Shown here: positions 35,652 to 45,623 of the stretch, piece after piece
Layout: the number at the start of each line of letters is the position of its first letter
How positions within the stretch are numbered: position 1 is the stretch's first letter
NCBI RefSeq assembly: GCF_002086695.1
Contig: NZ_MVIH01000001.1
Coordinates: 682,001 to 746,000, forward strand
DNA length: 64,000 nucleotides
Direction of reading: 5' to 3'
Origin: Mycolicibacterium rhodesiae
Lineage (GTDB): Bacteria > Actinomycetota > Actinomycetes > Mycobacteriales > Mycobacteriaceae
The notes under the pieces: model-generated
The model's database searches: none
Told to the model about the DNA's origin: nothing
What the model saw: the letters and a program-made list of their open reading frames with translations, nothing else
Translations under genes and position numbers: made by a program

Positions 35652-36752
35652 CTACGTGGTGCTCTTGGCCCGGTGGCGGGTTTGGTTCCCGCCCGCCCGC
35701 TTGGCGTCGTACATTGCGGCATCGGCGGCGTCCACCAGACCGGTGAGCGCCGCGGTCGCGGCGCTGCCGATCTCGGTGAGCGCGATCGATGCGACTCCGA
35801 CGCTGGCGGTCACCGGGCCGGGTGCAGTCGCGACGGCCGTGCGAAATCGTTCAGCTGCGGCCGCGGCATCGTCGGGCTCGATCAGTTCGGCGATGAGGAA
35901 TTCCTCGCCGCCGAGACGGGCCACCACCGAATTCATGGCGCTGGCCCGGCGCAGGTTATCCGCTACGGCGACCAGGACCGTGTCGCCGTAGCCGTGGCCG
36001 TGGGCGTCGTTGATCTGCTTGAACCCGTCCAGATCGATGAGAATCACGGCCAGCCACTGGGACTGCGGCCGGTCCGCCGCAGCGATCAATTTCAGCGCCG
36101 ACTCGTCGTAACCGCGGCGGTTGCGCAGCCCGGTGAGCGGGTCGGTGTTCGACATCCGGGCGTCGAGGCTGAGCAGATGCAGGAGCAGCTGACTTCCGAA
36201 CGGGACGGCAAGCACGGCGATCAGCACACCCAGCACATGTCCGACAGCCATCGCGATGTCACCTGCCGCGGCGATCCGCGCCCCGGCGAGGACGGTGGTG
36301 ACGAGCGCGTTCAACAGTGTCGCCGCCAACAGTCGACCGGAGTGGTACAGGCCGACGTAGCCGGCGATCGGAGCGAAGGTGGCGCACGCCAACAAGCCCG
36401 TGGCCGGTGTCCCGGCAATCAGGCAAGCCAGGGTGACACCCGCGTTCGCGCCGATGGCGAACAGCGCGGATTGCCGGCGGCTCGGCCAACCGACGAGCCA
36501 GGTGCACGCGCCGCCGAACGACAACGCCGACATCACGATCGCGGTGGTCCGGTGTACCTGACCCTGCGGACCCGACGGGCTGAACAACATCACCAGGGGG
36601 ATCGTCCCCAGCACGAAGACGACCGACGCGATCAGGATTCGGCTGAAGCGCTGCAGGTGGCGCGCGGCGAGATAATCGGACAACCAGTCGTATTGGCCGG
36701 GTTGGTCCCACCACCGCCGGACCCACGCGGCCATGCCCACGTCTTGATGCAT
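35652..36752 (-). CDS. Membrane-bound diguanylate cyclase (GGDEF domain)
   Basis: 366 aa. Six hydrophobic helices (about 35-185) form a membrane sensor, followed by a GGDEF domain (about 200-360) with NTDPLTGLRNRRGYDE, LIDLDGFKQINDAHGHGYGD and the active-site motif ARLGGEEFLI, an active variant (GGEEF). It would make cyclic di-GMP from two GTP. No inhibitory I-site RxxD is evident five residues before GGEEF. The ATG at 36752 has GGGAGC 4 bp upstream; the longer start lacks this. Confidence 0.9.
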   Translation of the reverse strand: MHQDVGMAAWVRRWWDQPGQYDWLSDYLAARHLQRFSRILIASVVFVLGTIPLVMLFSPSGPQGQVHRTTAIVMSALSFGGACTWLVGWPSRRQSALFAIGANAGVTLACLIAGTPATGLLACATFAPIAGYVGLYHSGRLLAATLLNALVTTVLAGARIAAAGDIAMAVGHVLGVLIAVLAVPFGSQLLLHLLSLDARMSNTDPLTGLRNRRGYDESALKLIAAADRPQSQWLAVILIDLDGFKQINDAHGHGYGDTVLVAVADNLRRASAMNSVVARLGGEEFLIAELIEPDDAAAAAERFRTAVATAPGPVTASVGVASIALTEIGSAATAALTGLVDAADAAMYDAKRAGGNQTRHRAKSTT

Positions 36753-36895
36753 AAGCTCCCGAACCGGCCACAGCCTGCCCCCGGAGACTGTGAGCCTGTG
36801 CGCGCAGCTTACTGGCCGGAACGGCAGCCTGCTGGAGAAGGTCGGAGCCATCCCGATCGTGGCTGATAGGGACGGCCGCGGTATACCGTCGCGGG

Positions 36896-37816
36896 GTGAG
36901 GCGATCGCTGGCTTTGCTGATCGTGCTTGTCGTCGTCGCAGCCGGCTGCGCGCGCAGTGCGGCGACTCCGGGAAGCGGGCCCGCGGGGGTGTTCGACATC
37001 GGTGACGGCCGGCAACTGTTCGTCCAATGTCAGGGCACCGGATCGCCCACGGTTTTCATCATCCCCGGTAAAGGTAGCTACGCCGAAGCGTGGAACTACA
37101 TCGTGCCGTGGGATGACCCGATCCGGACTTCGCCCTACGACATCATCCTTGAAGCACAGTTGGCGCCCAGTCCGGATGCGGTGCAACCGGCCGTTGCGAA
37201 GACAACGCGAGTGTGCGCGTACGACCGCCCGAACACCCGCTTGGACGGCAACGACCGGTCCACGCCCGGGCCGCAACCTCATCCCGTCCAGCAGGACGTC
37301 GACGACGTTGTCGCCCTGATCAACGCTGCCGATCTATCGGGACCGTTCGTGTTCGCCGCACACTCCTACGGCGGCCTTGTACTCGACTTGCTGGCGCGGA
37401 CACACCCGGATCTGGTGGCGGGCATCGTCATGGTTGACGGGGTGTCTGAGTTTCTGCCCCGCATCGGCACCCCGGAACAGAACAGCGCCTGGGAGCGCGA
37501 CAGCGCGCAGCCGCCGGAACCCGGCGGGGAAGCAGTGCTCGTGCTCGAAGCGATTGCCGCCATCCAGGATGCAACCGCCCTTCCGCACGTTCCAGCGATC
37601 GTCCTCAGTGCCGACAAGTTCGCGCCCCCTGCAGCATTGACGTCGGACAGCTACACGCTGGCCCAGATCCACGAAGCCAACGACATGCTGGGTGCGGCAC
37701 TGGGCACGTCCAACATCATCGCTCACGGCAGCGGGCACAACATGATGCTGTATCAGCCAAAGTTCGTGGCTGACAACATCATCGGTGTTGTTGACCAGGT
37801 CCGGCAGGCACGTTAG
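36896..37816 (+). CDS. Alpha/beta-hydrolase lipoprotein
   Basis: 306 aa, GTG start. The signal peptide ends in a lipobox VVAAGC (Cys18), so it is exported and lipid-anchored. The nucleophile elbow is AAHSYGGLV, and the catalytic His is probably in HGSGHNMMLYQP near the C-terminus. It hydrolyses an ester or amide of unknown nature. Convergent with the car gene, separated by a strong hairpin. Confidence 0.85.
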   Translation: MRRSLALLIVLVVVAAGCARSAATPGSGPAGVFDIGDGRQLFVQCQGTGSPTVFIIPGKGSYAEAWNYIVPWDDPIRTSPYDIILEAQLAPSPDAVQPAVAKTTRVCAYDRPNTRLDGNDRSTPGPQPHPVQQDVDDVVALINAADLSGPFVFAAHSYGGLVLDLLARTHPDLVAGIVMVDGVSEFLPRIGTPEQNSAWERDSAQPPEPGGEAVLVLEAIAAIQDATALPHVPAIVLSADKFAPPAALTSDSYTLAQIHEANDMLGAALGTSNIIAHGSGHNMMLYQPKFVADNIIGVVDQVRQAR

Positions 37817-37834
37817 CGTCACCCGGCGAAAACA

Positions 37835-37875
37835 ACACCAGGGTCGTCGATCTTCGTTGATCGCGACCCTGGTGT
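37835..37875. terminator. Bidirectional intrinsic terminator between hydrolase and car
   Basis: ACACCAGGGTCG (37835-37846) pairs perfectly with CGACCCTGGTGT (37864-37875), and the loop region adds a CGATC/GATCG inner stem after one bulged base. The 12-bp outer stem sits 19 bp after one stop and 13 bp before the other, as expected for a shared terminator of convergent genes. There is no U-tract, which is common in mycobacterial terminators. Confidence 0.8.
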
Positions 37876-37887
37876 GGACTTCGCGAG

Positions 37888-40800
37888 TTACAGCAGGCCC
37901 AGCAACTGCAAATCGGTGATGTATTTGACGATGACGTCCGCCGAAACGTGCGGAATGTCCTTGTCCGGACCGATCTTCGCGTCCTGCACCGCGGCGCGGA
38001 ACCGCTCGGTCGGCGCGATCGATCCGCGGACCGGCCGTTCCGGATGCTGGTAATTGTGCAGCAGCGGAAGCAGCGAGTACTGACGCTGCCGGTCGGGCAG
38101 TGCCCGCATCGCCGTTTCGAACCGCTGCAACCAGCTGTCGTACTCCGCGATCCGCTGGATCGGGTAGCCGGCTTCGATCAACCAGTCGACGAACTCGTCG
38201 AGCCCGACGCCGTCATCGTAGGGATTCATGACGTGGTAGGTCTCGAACCCCTGCGTCACGTGAGCGCCCAGTGTGGAGATCGCCTCGGCGATGAACTCCA
38301 CCGGCAGGCCGTCGTAGTGTGCGCGTTGGCGGCTGCCGTCGGCTGCGAGTTCGTAGAACGACGCCGGGGCGATGCCGGTTGCCACCAGGCTCAGCATCAT
38401 CCGGGTGAACATGTCGGGCAGGTTGAGCTGACCGCCGTAGGTGGTGTCGGCAAGGATCATGTCGCAGCGGAACACCGAGACCGGTAGCCCGCACAGATCG
38501 TTGGCCTCGCGCAGCAGCACCTCGCCGGCCCACTTGCTGTTGCCGTAACCGTTGGCGTACGAATCGTCGACCGTCCGGGTCGCGCTGATCTCGCGGATGT
38601 CGCCGTCCTCGACGAACCGTCCCGGTGCGATTCCCGCACCGACGCCGATCGTCGACACGTAGACGAACGGCTTCAGCTTCGTGGTGAGCGCGATCCGGAT
38701 GAGCTCGGCGGTACCGACAGCGTTGGGCCCGAACAACTCCCGGTAGGGCAGCACGTGATTGACCAGCGCCGCCGGGTCGACGATCAAGTCGACGGTGTCG
38801 GCCAGACGCTGCCACGTCGCCGCATCGAGGCCGAGGTTCTCCTCGCCCTTGTCGCCGGCGATCACCTCGAGATGCTCGGCGGCCAGTTGGCGATAGTGCG
38901 CCAGCAGCGTCGGATCACCGCTGTCGAATGTGGCGTCAAGGCGGGCGCGCGCGGAATCGCCATCCTTGGCGCGGACCAGGCAGATCACCTTGCCGTCGAC
39001 CAGGTCCATCCGCTCGAGCCATTCCAGCGCCAGGTAGCGGCCCAGGAATCCGGTTGCGCCGGTGAGCAATACGGTGCGGATCTCCTTCGCCGGGCCGGGC
39101 AGCTGCGGTGCCGCGGCCAGGGTGGCGGCATCGATGAAGCGGTCCAGCGTGAGATCACTGGCATGGGCTTCGGTGGCGTCTGCGCCGTGCACCGAGGCGA
39201 ATGTCGGTCGCTTGCTGCCCGAGCTGCGCTCGCTCTCGATGTAGCCGGCGATGGCCTGCAGGTCGTTGGCCGGGCTGACGATCACGCCCACCGGCACCTC
39301 GATATCGAAGATCTCGTTGAGCAGGTTGGCGAACGTCAACGCCGACAGCGAGTCTCCGCCGAGGTCGGTGAAGTGGGCATCGGGCTGCAGGTCCGCTGCC
39401 GCGGCCCCCAACAGCGCGCCGGCGGCGCGGGTGATGGTGGCCAGCGCGGGGGCGTCGGCGCCGCTCTGCCGCAGCGACCGCAGCTCGTCGGCTTGACCCT
39501 CGGCGAGATCGACGTAGAGCTGCTCGAGGGCGGAACCGTAGCGTTCCTTCAACCGCGGCCAAGCCAGCTTGCGGATGCCCGTCAGCAGACCGTTCTCGAC
39601 GGTGAAAGGCGTTGTCTCGACCAAGAAGTCACGCGGGATCTCGTAGGACTGCAGCCGTGCGTTGCGCGCGGCGTCCTGCAGCGAGTCGGCGATCAGCGCC
39701 TTGAGCTCGGCGGCGTCGTGGCCGGCGGCGGCTTCGGCGGTCGGAACGACGACGGCCAGCAGGTAGGGCCGGGCGCTGTTGCCGTACAGGTAGATCTGGT
39801 GCACCAGCGGGCTGCGCCCGAACGCGGCCTCCAGCTTGGAGACCGTGACGAACTCACCCTGCGACAGCTTGAGCACGTTGTTGCGCCGGTCCACGTACCG
39901 CAGATGGTCGGGCGCGGTCTCGGCGACGATGTCGCCGGTTCGGTAGAAGCCGTCCTCGTCGAACATCGCCGCGGTGACCTCGGGACGCTTGTAGTAGCCC
40001 GGGAACAGTTGCGTCGACTTGACCAGCAGCTCGCCGCGCGGATGCGGCAGATCGGTGCCGAAATACCCCAGCTCCGGCACGTCGATGAGCTTGTAGTCGG
40101 TCACCGGGGGGCGGCGCACCACACCGTCGACGAACACCGCGCCGGCCTCGGTGGAGCCGTAGCCCTCAACGAGGTGCATGTCCAGGAACGTCTCCACCCA
40201 TTCCTTGAGTTCCGGTGCGATCGGCGCCGAGCCGGTGAGGGCGGAGACGAACCGGCCACCGAGCAGGCTTACCCGCTTGTCCGCCAGCACCTCGGCCTCG
40301 GTGGCCTCGCCCCCACGGCGGTCGACCTCGCTCTGCACTTCCTGATGGATCATGTCCCACACTCGGGGAACCAGGTTCAGCTGTGTCGGCCGGGTCAGAG
40401 CCAAGTCGTCGAGGAACGTCGACAGGTCGGGCCGTGCGGCGAAATAGACTGTGCCTCCGGTGCTCAACGCGCCGTACAGCGCGCCGCGGCCCATCACATG
40501 GCTCATCGGCATGAAGCTCAGCACGATCGATGGGTAGGCGCCCTGCTTGTCGTCCCAATGCGCGGCCGCTGCCAGCCACATGTCGGCGACTTTGGACGCC
40601 GGGTACATCGCACCCTTCGGGGCGCCCGTGCTGCCGGAGGTGTAGATCAGCAGCGCCAGCGGGTCTTTCCCGGCTTCGCTGGCGTGGACCGCGGATCCAC
40701 TTGCGCCACGGCCGATCTCGTCGGTCAGGGTGGTGACGGCGACGTCGGTTCCGGTCAGGCGTTCCCGTGCGGCAGCCACCGCGTCACGCTGATCATCGAC

Positions 40801-41382
40801 CTCCGGGCGAAAATCGAAGACCACAAGCCGTTTCGGTGCCGGTCCCGCCTGGATGAGCTCGACGGCGTCATCGAGGTTGTCGATGCTCGACGCGATCACC
40901 ACAGGTTCGGTCTCGGCGATGATCGGCGTCAGCGCGGCTGCGCCTGCACTGGTCTGTAGCGGCACGGATACCGCGCCCAGCTGCGTCAGTGCGAGGTCGA
41001 TGATCGTGTAATCGACGCTCGTGAAACCGAGGATGGCCACGCGGTCGCCCACGGCGACGGTCTCGGCGGACCAGGCGCCGGCGACGGCCTGCACCCGATC
41101 CCAGAGCTGGCGATAGGTGATGGTGTCGAACGCCTGCGTCAGTTCGGCGGTGGTGCGTCCGGTGTTCGGATCCTCGACGAACTGCACCGCCCGCTGGCCC
41201 ACTGCGGGGCGGTCGGCGTAGCCGTCGAAAACGGTCTTGATGACGGCGGAAAGAGGCAAGCCGGGTTGGCTGGCGGCCGCGGTCACCGCCGGGTCGGGTG
41301 CGGCCGCGCCGAACTGTGGGTCGGTGGCGTACAGATTGGCAACGCGCTGCTCAAACCGGGCTTCGCGAGTATCAGTCGGCAT
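37888..41382 (-). CDS. car: Carboxylic acid reductase (CAR, FadD9 type)
   Basis: 1164 aa; reduces carboxylic acids to aldehydes with ATP and NADPH. Residues 1-about 640 are an AMP-binding adenylation domain ([30 protein letters not shown]). A carrier domain at about 650-730 has the phosphopantetheine Ser in [10 protein letters not shown] reductase domain (about 770-1164) has [15 protein letters not shown] for NADPH and the catalytic Tyr/Lys in [10 protein letters not shown]. The length matches mycobacterial and nocardial enzymes. It needs a phosphopantetheinyl transferase encoded elsewhere. Confidence 0.96.
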   Translation of the reverse strand: MPTDTREARFEQRVANLYATDPQFGAAAPDPAVTAAASQPGLPLSAVIKTVFDGYADRPAVGQRAVQFVEDPNTGRTTAELTQAFDTITYRQLWDRVQAVAGAWSAETVAVGDRVAILGFTSVDYTIIDLALTQLGAVSVPLQTSAGAAALTPIIAETEPVVIASSIDNLDDAVELIQAGPAPKRLVVFDFRPEVDDQRDAVAAARERLTGTDVAVTTLTDEIGRGASGSAVHASEAGKDPLALLIYTSGSTGAPKGAMYPASKVADMWLAAAAHWDDKQGAYPSIVLSFMPMSHVMGRGALYGALSTGGTVYFAARPDLSTFLDDLALTRPTQLNLVPRVWDMIHQEVQSEVDRRGGEATEAEVLADKRVSLLGGRFVSALTGSAPIAPELKEWVETFLDMHLVEGYGSTEAGAVFVDGVVRRPPVTDYKLIDVPELGYFGTDLPHPRGELLVKSTQLFPGYYKRPEVTAAMFDEDGFYRTGDIVAETAPDHLRYVDRRNNVLKLSQGEFVTVSKLEAAFGRSPLVHQIYLYGNSARPYLLAVVVPTAEAAAGHDAAELKALIADSLQDAARNARLQSYEIPRDFLVETTPFTVENGLLTGIRKLAWPRLKERYGSALEQLYVDLAEGQADELRSLRQSGADAPALATITRAAGALLGAAAADLQPDAHFTDLGGDSLSALTFANLLNEIFDIEVPVGVIVSPANDLQAIAGYIESERSSGSKRPTFASVHGADATEAHASDLTLDRFIDAATLAAAPQLPGPAKEIRTVLLTGATGFLGRYLALEWLERMDLVDGKVICLVRAKDGDSARARLDATFDSGDPTLLAHYRQLAAEHLEVIAGDKGEENLGLDAATWQRLADTVDLIVDPAALVNHVLPYRELFGPNAVGTAELIRIALTTKLKPFVYVSTIGVGAGIAPGRFVEDGDIREISATRTVDDSYANGYGNSKWAGEVLLREANDLCGLPVSVFRCDMILADTTYGGQLNLPDMFTRMMLSLVATGIAPASFYELAADGSRQRAHYDGLPVEFIAEAISTLGAHVTQGFETYHVMNPYDDGVGLDEFVDWLIEAGYPIQRIAEYDSWLQRFETAMRALPDRQRQYSLLPLLHNYQHPERPVRGSIAPTERFRAAVQDAKIGPDKDIPHVSADVIVKYITDLQLLGLL

Positions 41383-41449
41383 GACGAAACTCCATCAACG
41401 AACTAGACAAAGAAGATTGGCCGGCGCCTCGTTGCGCCCAAATTAAACT

Positions 41450-41468
41450 ACGTTAGCGAAACTAACGT
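41450..41468. promoter_or_regulatory. Palindrome upstream of car
   Basis: ACGTTAG (41450-41456) and CTAACGT (41462-41468) are perfect 7-bp arms with a 5-bp spacer, in an AT-rich patch 68 bp before the car ATG. It looks like a repressor operator; no cognate regulator is adjacent. Confidence 0.6.
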
Positions 41469-41538
41469 TATTCCTCGGTCACGGTCGATGCTAGGAACCG
41501 GTCCTGTGAACTTGCTCTCTGTCCGGCCTCCCAGCTCC

Positions 41539-41564
41539 GTTAGAGGCGTGCGACACGCGGGTAT
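41539..41564 (+). promoter_or_regulatory. SigF-like promoter
   Basis: GTTA (41539-41542), 16 bp, then GGGTAT (41559-41564) resembles the mycobacterial SigF promoter GTTT-N15-17-GGGTAT with one mismatch in the -35. The implied transcript start is about 35 bp before the ATG at 41608. Confidence 0.5.
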
Positions 41565-41607
41565 CCGACGCACATCTCGGGACACACCCTTGAGTCAAGG
41601 AGGCGTC

Positions 41608-42297
41608 ATGAAAGACGTAGACACCCGCCTGGATCCGCGTGCCGGCCGGATGGAGATCGCCCGCAGCCGGGGCGCGGCCAGTGGATTTCTGCTCGTACTG
41701 CTGGGGCTCTGGGGAGCGCTGATTCCGTTCGTCGGACCGTACTTCGATTTCGCCTACGACCCGGACACGCCATTGACCTGGACCGCGGCCCGCGGCTGGC
41801 TCGAGGTCCTGCCCGGCGCCGTCGCAGTCGTCGGCGGGCTGCTGTTGTTGATGTCACGTAACCGGGCCACCGCTCTGCTCGGCGGCTGGCTGGCCGTCAT
41901 CGCCGGCACCTGGTTCGTAGTGGGCCGGCTCTTCGCCGGCCCATGGGGTCTCGGCGACGTCGGCGCACCGGTGGCAGGCAGCGCTGCCGGGCAGGTCGCG
42001 CTGGAGCTGGCGTTCTGGAGCGGCCTCGGCGCACTGATCATCTTCTTCGGCGCGATGGCATTGGGTCGGGTGTCGGTGCACAGCGTGCGCGACGTGCGCT
42101 ACGCGACGCGCCCGGTGGTCACCGAGCCCGTTGCTGCTGAGCCGGTTGAACCGGCGCCCGCGACGGTCACGGCGAATGAGCCTGTGATCGAGGGGCATCA
42201 CCGCCGCGCCACCGACGTGGTCGAGGAGGAGAGGCCCCGTCGTCGCGGTTTGCGTGACATGTTCGGCGGTTCGCGCCGAACGCCGGTCTCGCACTAA
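41608..42297 (+). CDS. Tetraspan membrane protein of unknown function
   Basis: 229 aa. AAGGAGG stands 6 bp before the ATG at 41608. Four transmembrane helices (about 24-44, 62-82, 86-106 and 130-152) lead to a hydrophilic cytoplasmic tail rich in Pro, Glu and Arg (about 160-229). The loops contain YFDFAYDPDTPLTW. The pattern resembles small actinobacterial stress-associated membrane proteins. A SigF-like promoter upstream supports stress or stationary-phase expression; the function is unknown. Confidence 0.75.
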   Translation: MKDVDTRLDPRAGRMEIARSRGAASGFLLVLLGLWGALIPFVGPYFDFAYDPDTPLTWTAARGWLEVLPGAVAVVGGLLLLMSRNRATALLGGWLAVIAGTWFVVGRLFAGPWGLGDVGAPVAGSAAGQVALELAFWSGLGALIIFFGAMALGRVSVHSVRDVRYATRPVVTEPVAAEPVEPAPATVTANEPVIEGHHRRATDVVEEERPRRRGLRDMFGGSRRTPVSH

Positions 42298-42423
42298 GAA
42301 ATTCGGTTGACCGCCGCCCGTCGCCCATCAGGTGCGGCGGGTGGCGCGCGTAACCGATGTCGCTGTGCGATATGCACCACATCGGTGCTGGGATTCGGCG
42401 GCATTCGGGACACAGTGGTAGTC

Positions 42424-42735
42424 ATGGCCGCAACGTTCGTTCCCGACGCCGACTTCATCCGGATAGTCGAGATCTGCACCGCTCTGGGTGTGCCGGACGA
42501 TGATCGGGTGCTGTTCTGGCGGTGGGCCGACGAACTGCCCGGCGGCCGGGCTGTCGACGAATTCAATTGCTACATCGACGTTCTCATCGCCGAACGGTGC
42601 CGACGGCCGACGGACGACGAACTGGGCCGGCTGGTTGTGTCAGGCCTGACCGACGACGAGATCCGCCGCCGGGTCGCCGACCTGGTCACGGAACGCGACG
42701 CGCCACTCAGCCGGTGTAGGCCATCACGTGCTTGA
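42424..42735 (+). CDS. Cytochrome P450-like fragment protein
   Basis: 103 aa. The sequence CTALGVPDDDRVLFWRWADE and the following YIDVLIAERCRRPTDDELGR resemble the F-H helix region of bacterial P450s (GVPeeDr..f.rW.D, then RR..P.dDll..L). The I-helix AGxDTT, ExxR and heme-Cys loop are absent, so it cannot bind heme. It may be a P450 remnant or a small protein built from that segment. ATG 42424 is the first sensible start; the 3' end overlaps the convergent aldehyde dehydrogenase gene by 29 bp. Confidence 0.6.
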   Translation: MAATFVPDADFIRIVEICTALGVPDDDRVLFWRWADELPGGRAVDEFNCYIDVLIAERCRRPTDDELGRLVVSGLTDDEIRRRVADLVTERDAPLSRCRPSRA

Positions 42736-44134
42736 TGCGGGTGTAGTCCTCAAGTGAGTACATCGACAGATCTTTGCCGTGGCCTGACGACTTGAAGCCA
42801 CCGTGCGGCATCTCGGCGACCAGGGGGATGTGTGTGTTGATCCAGACGCACCCGAAGTCCAGCGCGTTGGACACCCGAAGTGCCCGCGACACGTCTGACG
42901 TCCACACCGACGAGGCCAGGCCGTACTCCACGCCGTTGGCCAAGCGAAGGGCTTCGTCCTCGTCTGCGAAGGACTGCACGGTGATCACCGGCCCGAAGAT
43001 CTCCTCCCGGACGTGCCGGTCCTCCTGGCGCAGGCCGCCGATCACAGTTGGCTCGATGTAGAAACCCTTGTCGCCCTGACGTTTGCCGCCCGCAGCGACA
43101 GTCGCGTGAGCCGGAACGTCGGACAGGAACCCCAGCACCCGGTCGAGTTGATCGGTGTTGTTGACCGGTGGCACCCAGGCATCTTCGTCGTCGGCGGCCC
43201 GCCCGAAAGTCGTGGCCGCGGCGTTGGCCTGTTCGGCCAGTGCGGCGGTGAGGTCCTCGGCGACGCCCGCGCGGGCCAGCACCCGGGTGGCCGCGGTGCA
43301 GTCCTGGCCGGCGTTGAAGTATCCGGCCGTCGCGATTCCCTCTGCGGCGGCGGCGATGTCGGCGTCGTCGAACACGATCACCGGCGCTTTGCCGCCGAGC
43401 TCGAGGTGAGTGCGTTTGAGGTGGCCGCCGGCACTGACCGCGACCGCCCGCCCCGCGGCGACGGATCCGGTGATCGACACCATCTGCGGGGTCGGATGCG
43501 CGACGACGCCGGCACCGGTAACCCGGTCCCCGCACACGACGTTGAGCACGCCGGGCCCGAAGTGCCTGGCGGCGATCTCGGCCAGCATCACTGTGGTGAC
43601 GGGGGTGGTGTCACTCGGTTTGAGCACGACGGTGTTGCCGGCGGCGATGGCGGGGCAGAACTTCCAGATCGCCATCATCATCGGGTAGTTCCAGGGCGCG
43701 ACCTGCCCGATCACCCCGACCGGCTCACGACGGATCCACGAGGTGTGGTCGGCCAGGTATTCGCCCGCCGACTTGCCCTCCAGGATCCGTGCAGCACCGG
43801 CGAAGAACCGGATCTGGTCGACCATCGGGGGGATCTCTTCGGCCATCGTGATGTGGAGGGGCTTACCGGTGTTGCGCCCCTCGGCGGCAACCAGGCTTTC
43901 CGCATGCTTTTCGACGTCGTCGGCGAAATCGAGCAGCGCCTTCTGGCGCTGCGAGGGCGTGGTGCGCTTCCAGTCGGCGAACGCCCGGCCGGCCGCGGCG
44001 TATGCGGTGTCGATGTCCTGTTCATTGGAAATCGGTGCGGTGCCGTATTTTTCGCCGGTGGACGGGTCGACGATCGGCATCGTCGCCCCGCTCACCGAGT
44101 CGACCAGCTGGCCGTCGATGAAGTTCTGAGTCAT
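42707..44134 (-). CDS. gabD: Gamma-aminobutyraldehyde/succinate-semialdehyde dehydrogenase
   Basis: 475 aa NAD(P)-dependent aldehyde dehydrogenase. Motifs are PWNYPMMMAIWK, the catalytic Glu in LELGGKAPVIV and the catalytic Cys in FNAGQDCTAATR. Overall resemblance is greatest to gamma-aminobutyraldehyde dehydrogenases (PatD/PuuC). Coupling to gabT by a 4-bp overlap places it in GABA degradation, where succinate semialdehyde would be the substrate. The exact substrate is therefore open. Confidence 0.85.
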   Translation of the reverse strand: MTQNFIDGQLVDSVSGATMPIVDPSTGEKYGTAPISNEQDIDTAYAAAGRAFADWKRTTPSQRQKALLDFADDVEKHAESLVAAEGRNTGKPLHITMAEEIPPMVDQIRFFAGAARILEGKSAGEYLADHTSWIRREPVGVIGQVAPWNYPMMMAIWKFCPAIAAGNTVVLKPSDTTPVTTVMLAEIAARHFGPGVLNVVCGDRVTGAGVVAHPTPQMVSITGSVAAGRAVAVSAGGHLKRTHLELGGKAPVIVFDDADIAAAAEGIATAGYFNAGQDCTAATRVLARAGVAEDLTAALAEQANAAATTFGRAADDEDAWVPPVNNTDQLDRVLGFLSDVPAHATVAAGGKRQGDKGFYIEPTVIGGLRQEDRHVREEIFGPVITVQSFADEDEALRLANGVEYGLASSVWTSDVSRALRVSNALDFGCVWINTHIPLVAEMPHGGFKSSGHGKDLSMYSLEDYTRIKHVMAYTG

Positions 44135-45474
44135 CGCAGGCCGGCGAGAATCTCAGCCAGTACGTCGAGTCCCTCGGTCAGCAGCTCATCGCTGATCGCC
44201 AACGGCGGCAGGAAACGCAGCACATTGCCGTATGTGCCACACGTCAGCACCACCACGCCCTGGGCGTGCGCCGTGGCCGCCAGCTTCTTGGCGAGGTCCG
44301 GATCTGGTTCGGCGGTACCGGATTTCACCAACTCGACGGCGATCATTGCGCCGCGGCCGCGGACATCACCGATGCGGTCGTCGTCGGCCTGCATCCGGCC
44401 GAGCTTGTCCTTCATCACCGCTTCGATCTGCTTGGCCCGATCCACCAGGCCGTCGAGTTCGATGGTCTCGATGGTGGCCAGCGCGGCCGCGCAGGCCAGG
44501 GGATTGCCGCCGTAGGTGCCACCGAGACCGCTGACGTGCGGGGCGTCCATGATTTCGGCGCGCCCGGTCACCGCCGAGAGCGGCAGACCGTCGGCGATGC
44601 CCTTGGCTGTCACGATCAGATCCGGCTCGATGCCCTCGTCCTCGCAGGCGAACATGGTGCCGGTGCGGGCGAACCCGGTCTGGACCTCGTCGGCGATGAA
44701 CACCACGTTGTTCTCCGAACACCACGCCCGCAGTGTCGGCAGGAACCCGGGGGCGGGGACGATGAAGCCGCCCTCACCCTGGATCGGCTCGATGATCACC
44801 GCGGCCAGATTGGCCGCGCCGATCTGTTTGTCGATGATGTTCAGCGCCCGCTCGGCGGCCAGTTCACCGTCGGTGGCCCATTCCTTGTCGATCAGCCCGT
44901 CGCGGTAGGGATAGGAGAGTGGGGCGCGGTAGATCTCGGGGGCGAACGGGCCGAACCCGCTCTTGTAGGGCATCGACTTCGCGGTCAGGGCCATCGTCAG
45001 ATTGGTGCGCCCGTGGTAGGCGTGGTCGAAGGCCACCACCGCGGTCTTGCGCGTGTAGGAACGCGCGATCTTGACCGCGTTCTCCACGGCTTCGGAGCCG
45101 GAGTTGAACAATGCCGAGCGCTTCTCGTAGGAGCCCGGGGTAAGCCGGTTGAGGTGCTCGGCGACGGCGACATACTCCTCATAAGGCGTCACCATGAAGC
45201 AGGTGTGGGTGAAGTCGGCGACCTGCGCCTGCACGGCTTCGACCACCCGCGGCGACGCGTTGCCGATCGTCGTGACCGCGATGCCCGAGCCGAGATCGAT
45301 CAAGCGGTTGCCGTCGACGTCTTCGATGATCCCGCCGCCGGCCCGCGCGGTGAAGACGGGCATCGTGACGCCGACGCCGTGCGACACCGCGGCGACCCTG
45401 CGCTTGCTCAGTTCGATGGACTCGGGGCCCGGAATCTCGGTGACGAGTTTGCGGCTCTGCTCGAGGGTGGTCAC
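44131..45474 (-). CDS. gabT: 4-aminobutyrate aminotransferase
   Basis: 447 aa PLP enzyme, class III aminotransferase; transfers the amino group of GABA to 2-oxoglutarate. Key stretches are FNSGSEAVENAVKIARSYTR (phosphate binding), FIADEVQTGFARTG (Asp against the PLP nitrogen) and IVTAKGIADGLPLSAV (Schiff-base Lys). GTG 45474 has GGAGACC upstream; the longer start adds an unrelated basic stretch. It is cotranscribed with the dehydrogenase. Confidence 0.94.
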   Translation of the reverse strand: MTTLEQSRKLVTEIPGPESIELSKRRVAAVSHGVGVTMPVFTARAGGGIIEDVDGNRLIDLGSGIAVTTIGNASPRVVEAVQAQVADFTHTCFMVTPYEEYVAVAEHLNRLTPGSYEKRSALFNSGSEAVENAVKIARSYTRKTAVVAFDHAYHGRTNLTMALTAKSMPYKSGFGPFAPEIYRAPLSYPYRDGLIDKEWATDGELAAERALNIIDKQIGAANLAAVIIEPIQGEGGFIVPAPGFLPTLRAWCSENNVVFIADEVQTGFARTGTMFACEDEGIEPDLIVTAKGIADGLPLSAVTGRAEIMDAPHVSGLGGTYGGNPLACAAALATIETIELDGLVDRAKQIEAVMKDKLGRMQADDDRIGDVRGRGAMIAVELVKSGTAEPDPDLAKKLAATAHAQGVVVLTCGTYGNVLRFLPPLAISDELLTEGLDVLAEILAGLR

Positions 45475-45623
45475 TTTCGGTCTCCTAGACGAGTGGCTGG
45501 CGCGACGAGGGCACATCGAGCCTAGTCGCGTAACAGCGCGATGCAACTGAAAACTTATCCCCAGGGGGCATCGAACGATGGATTGCGTCGCCTAGAGCGA
45601 CTGAATCAACGCAATCAGTCGGA

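Noticed and set aside
38755..40959. 734-codon plus-strand open frame inside car
   Set aside because: Lies wholly opposite the adenylation and carrier domains of car; composition (Val/Gln/Arg/Gly) is that of a shadow frame.
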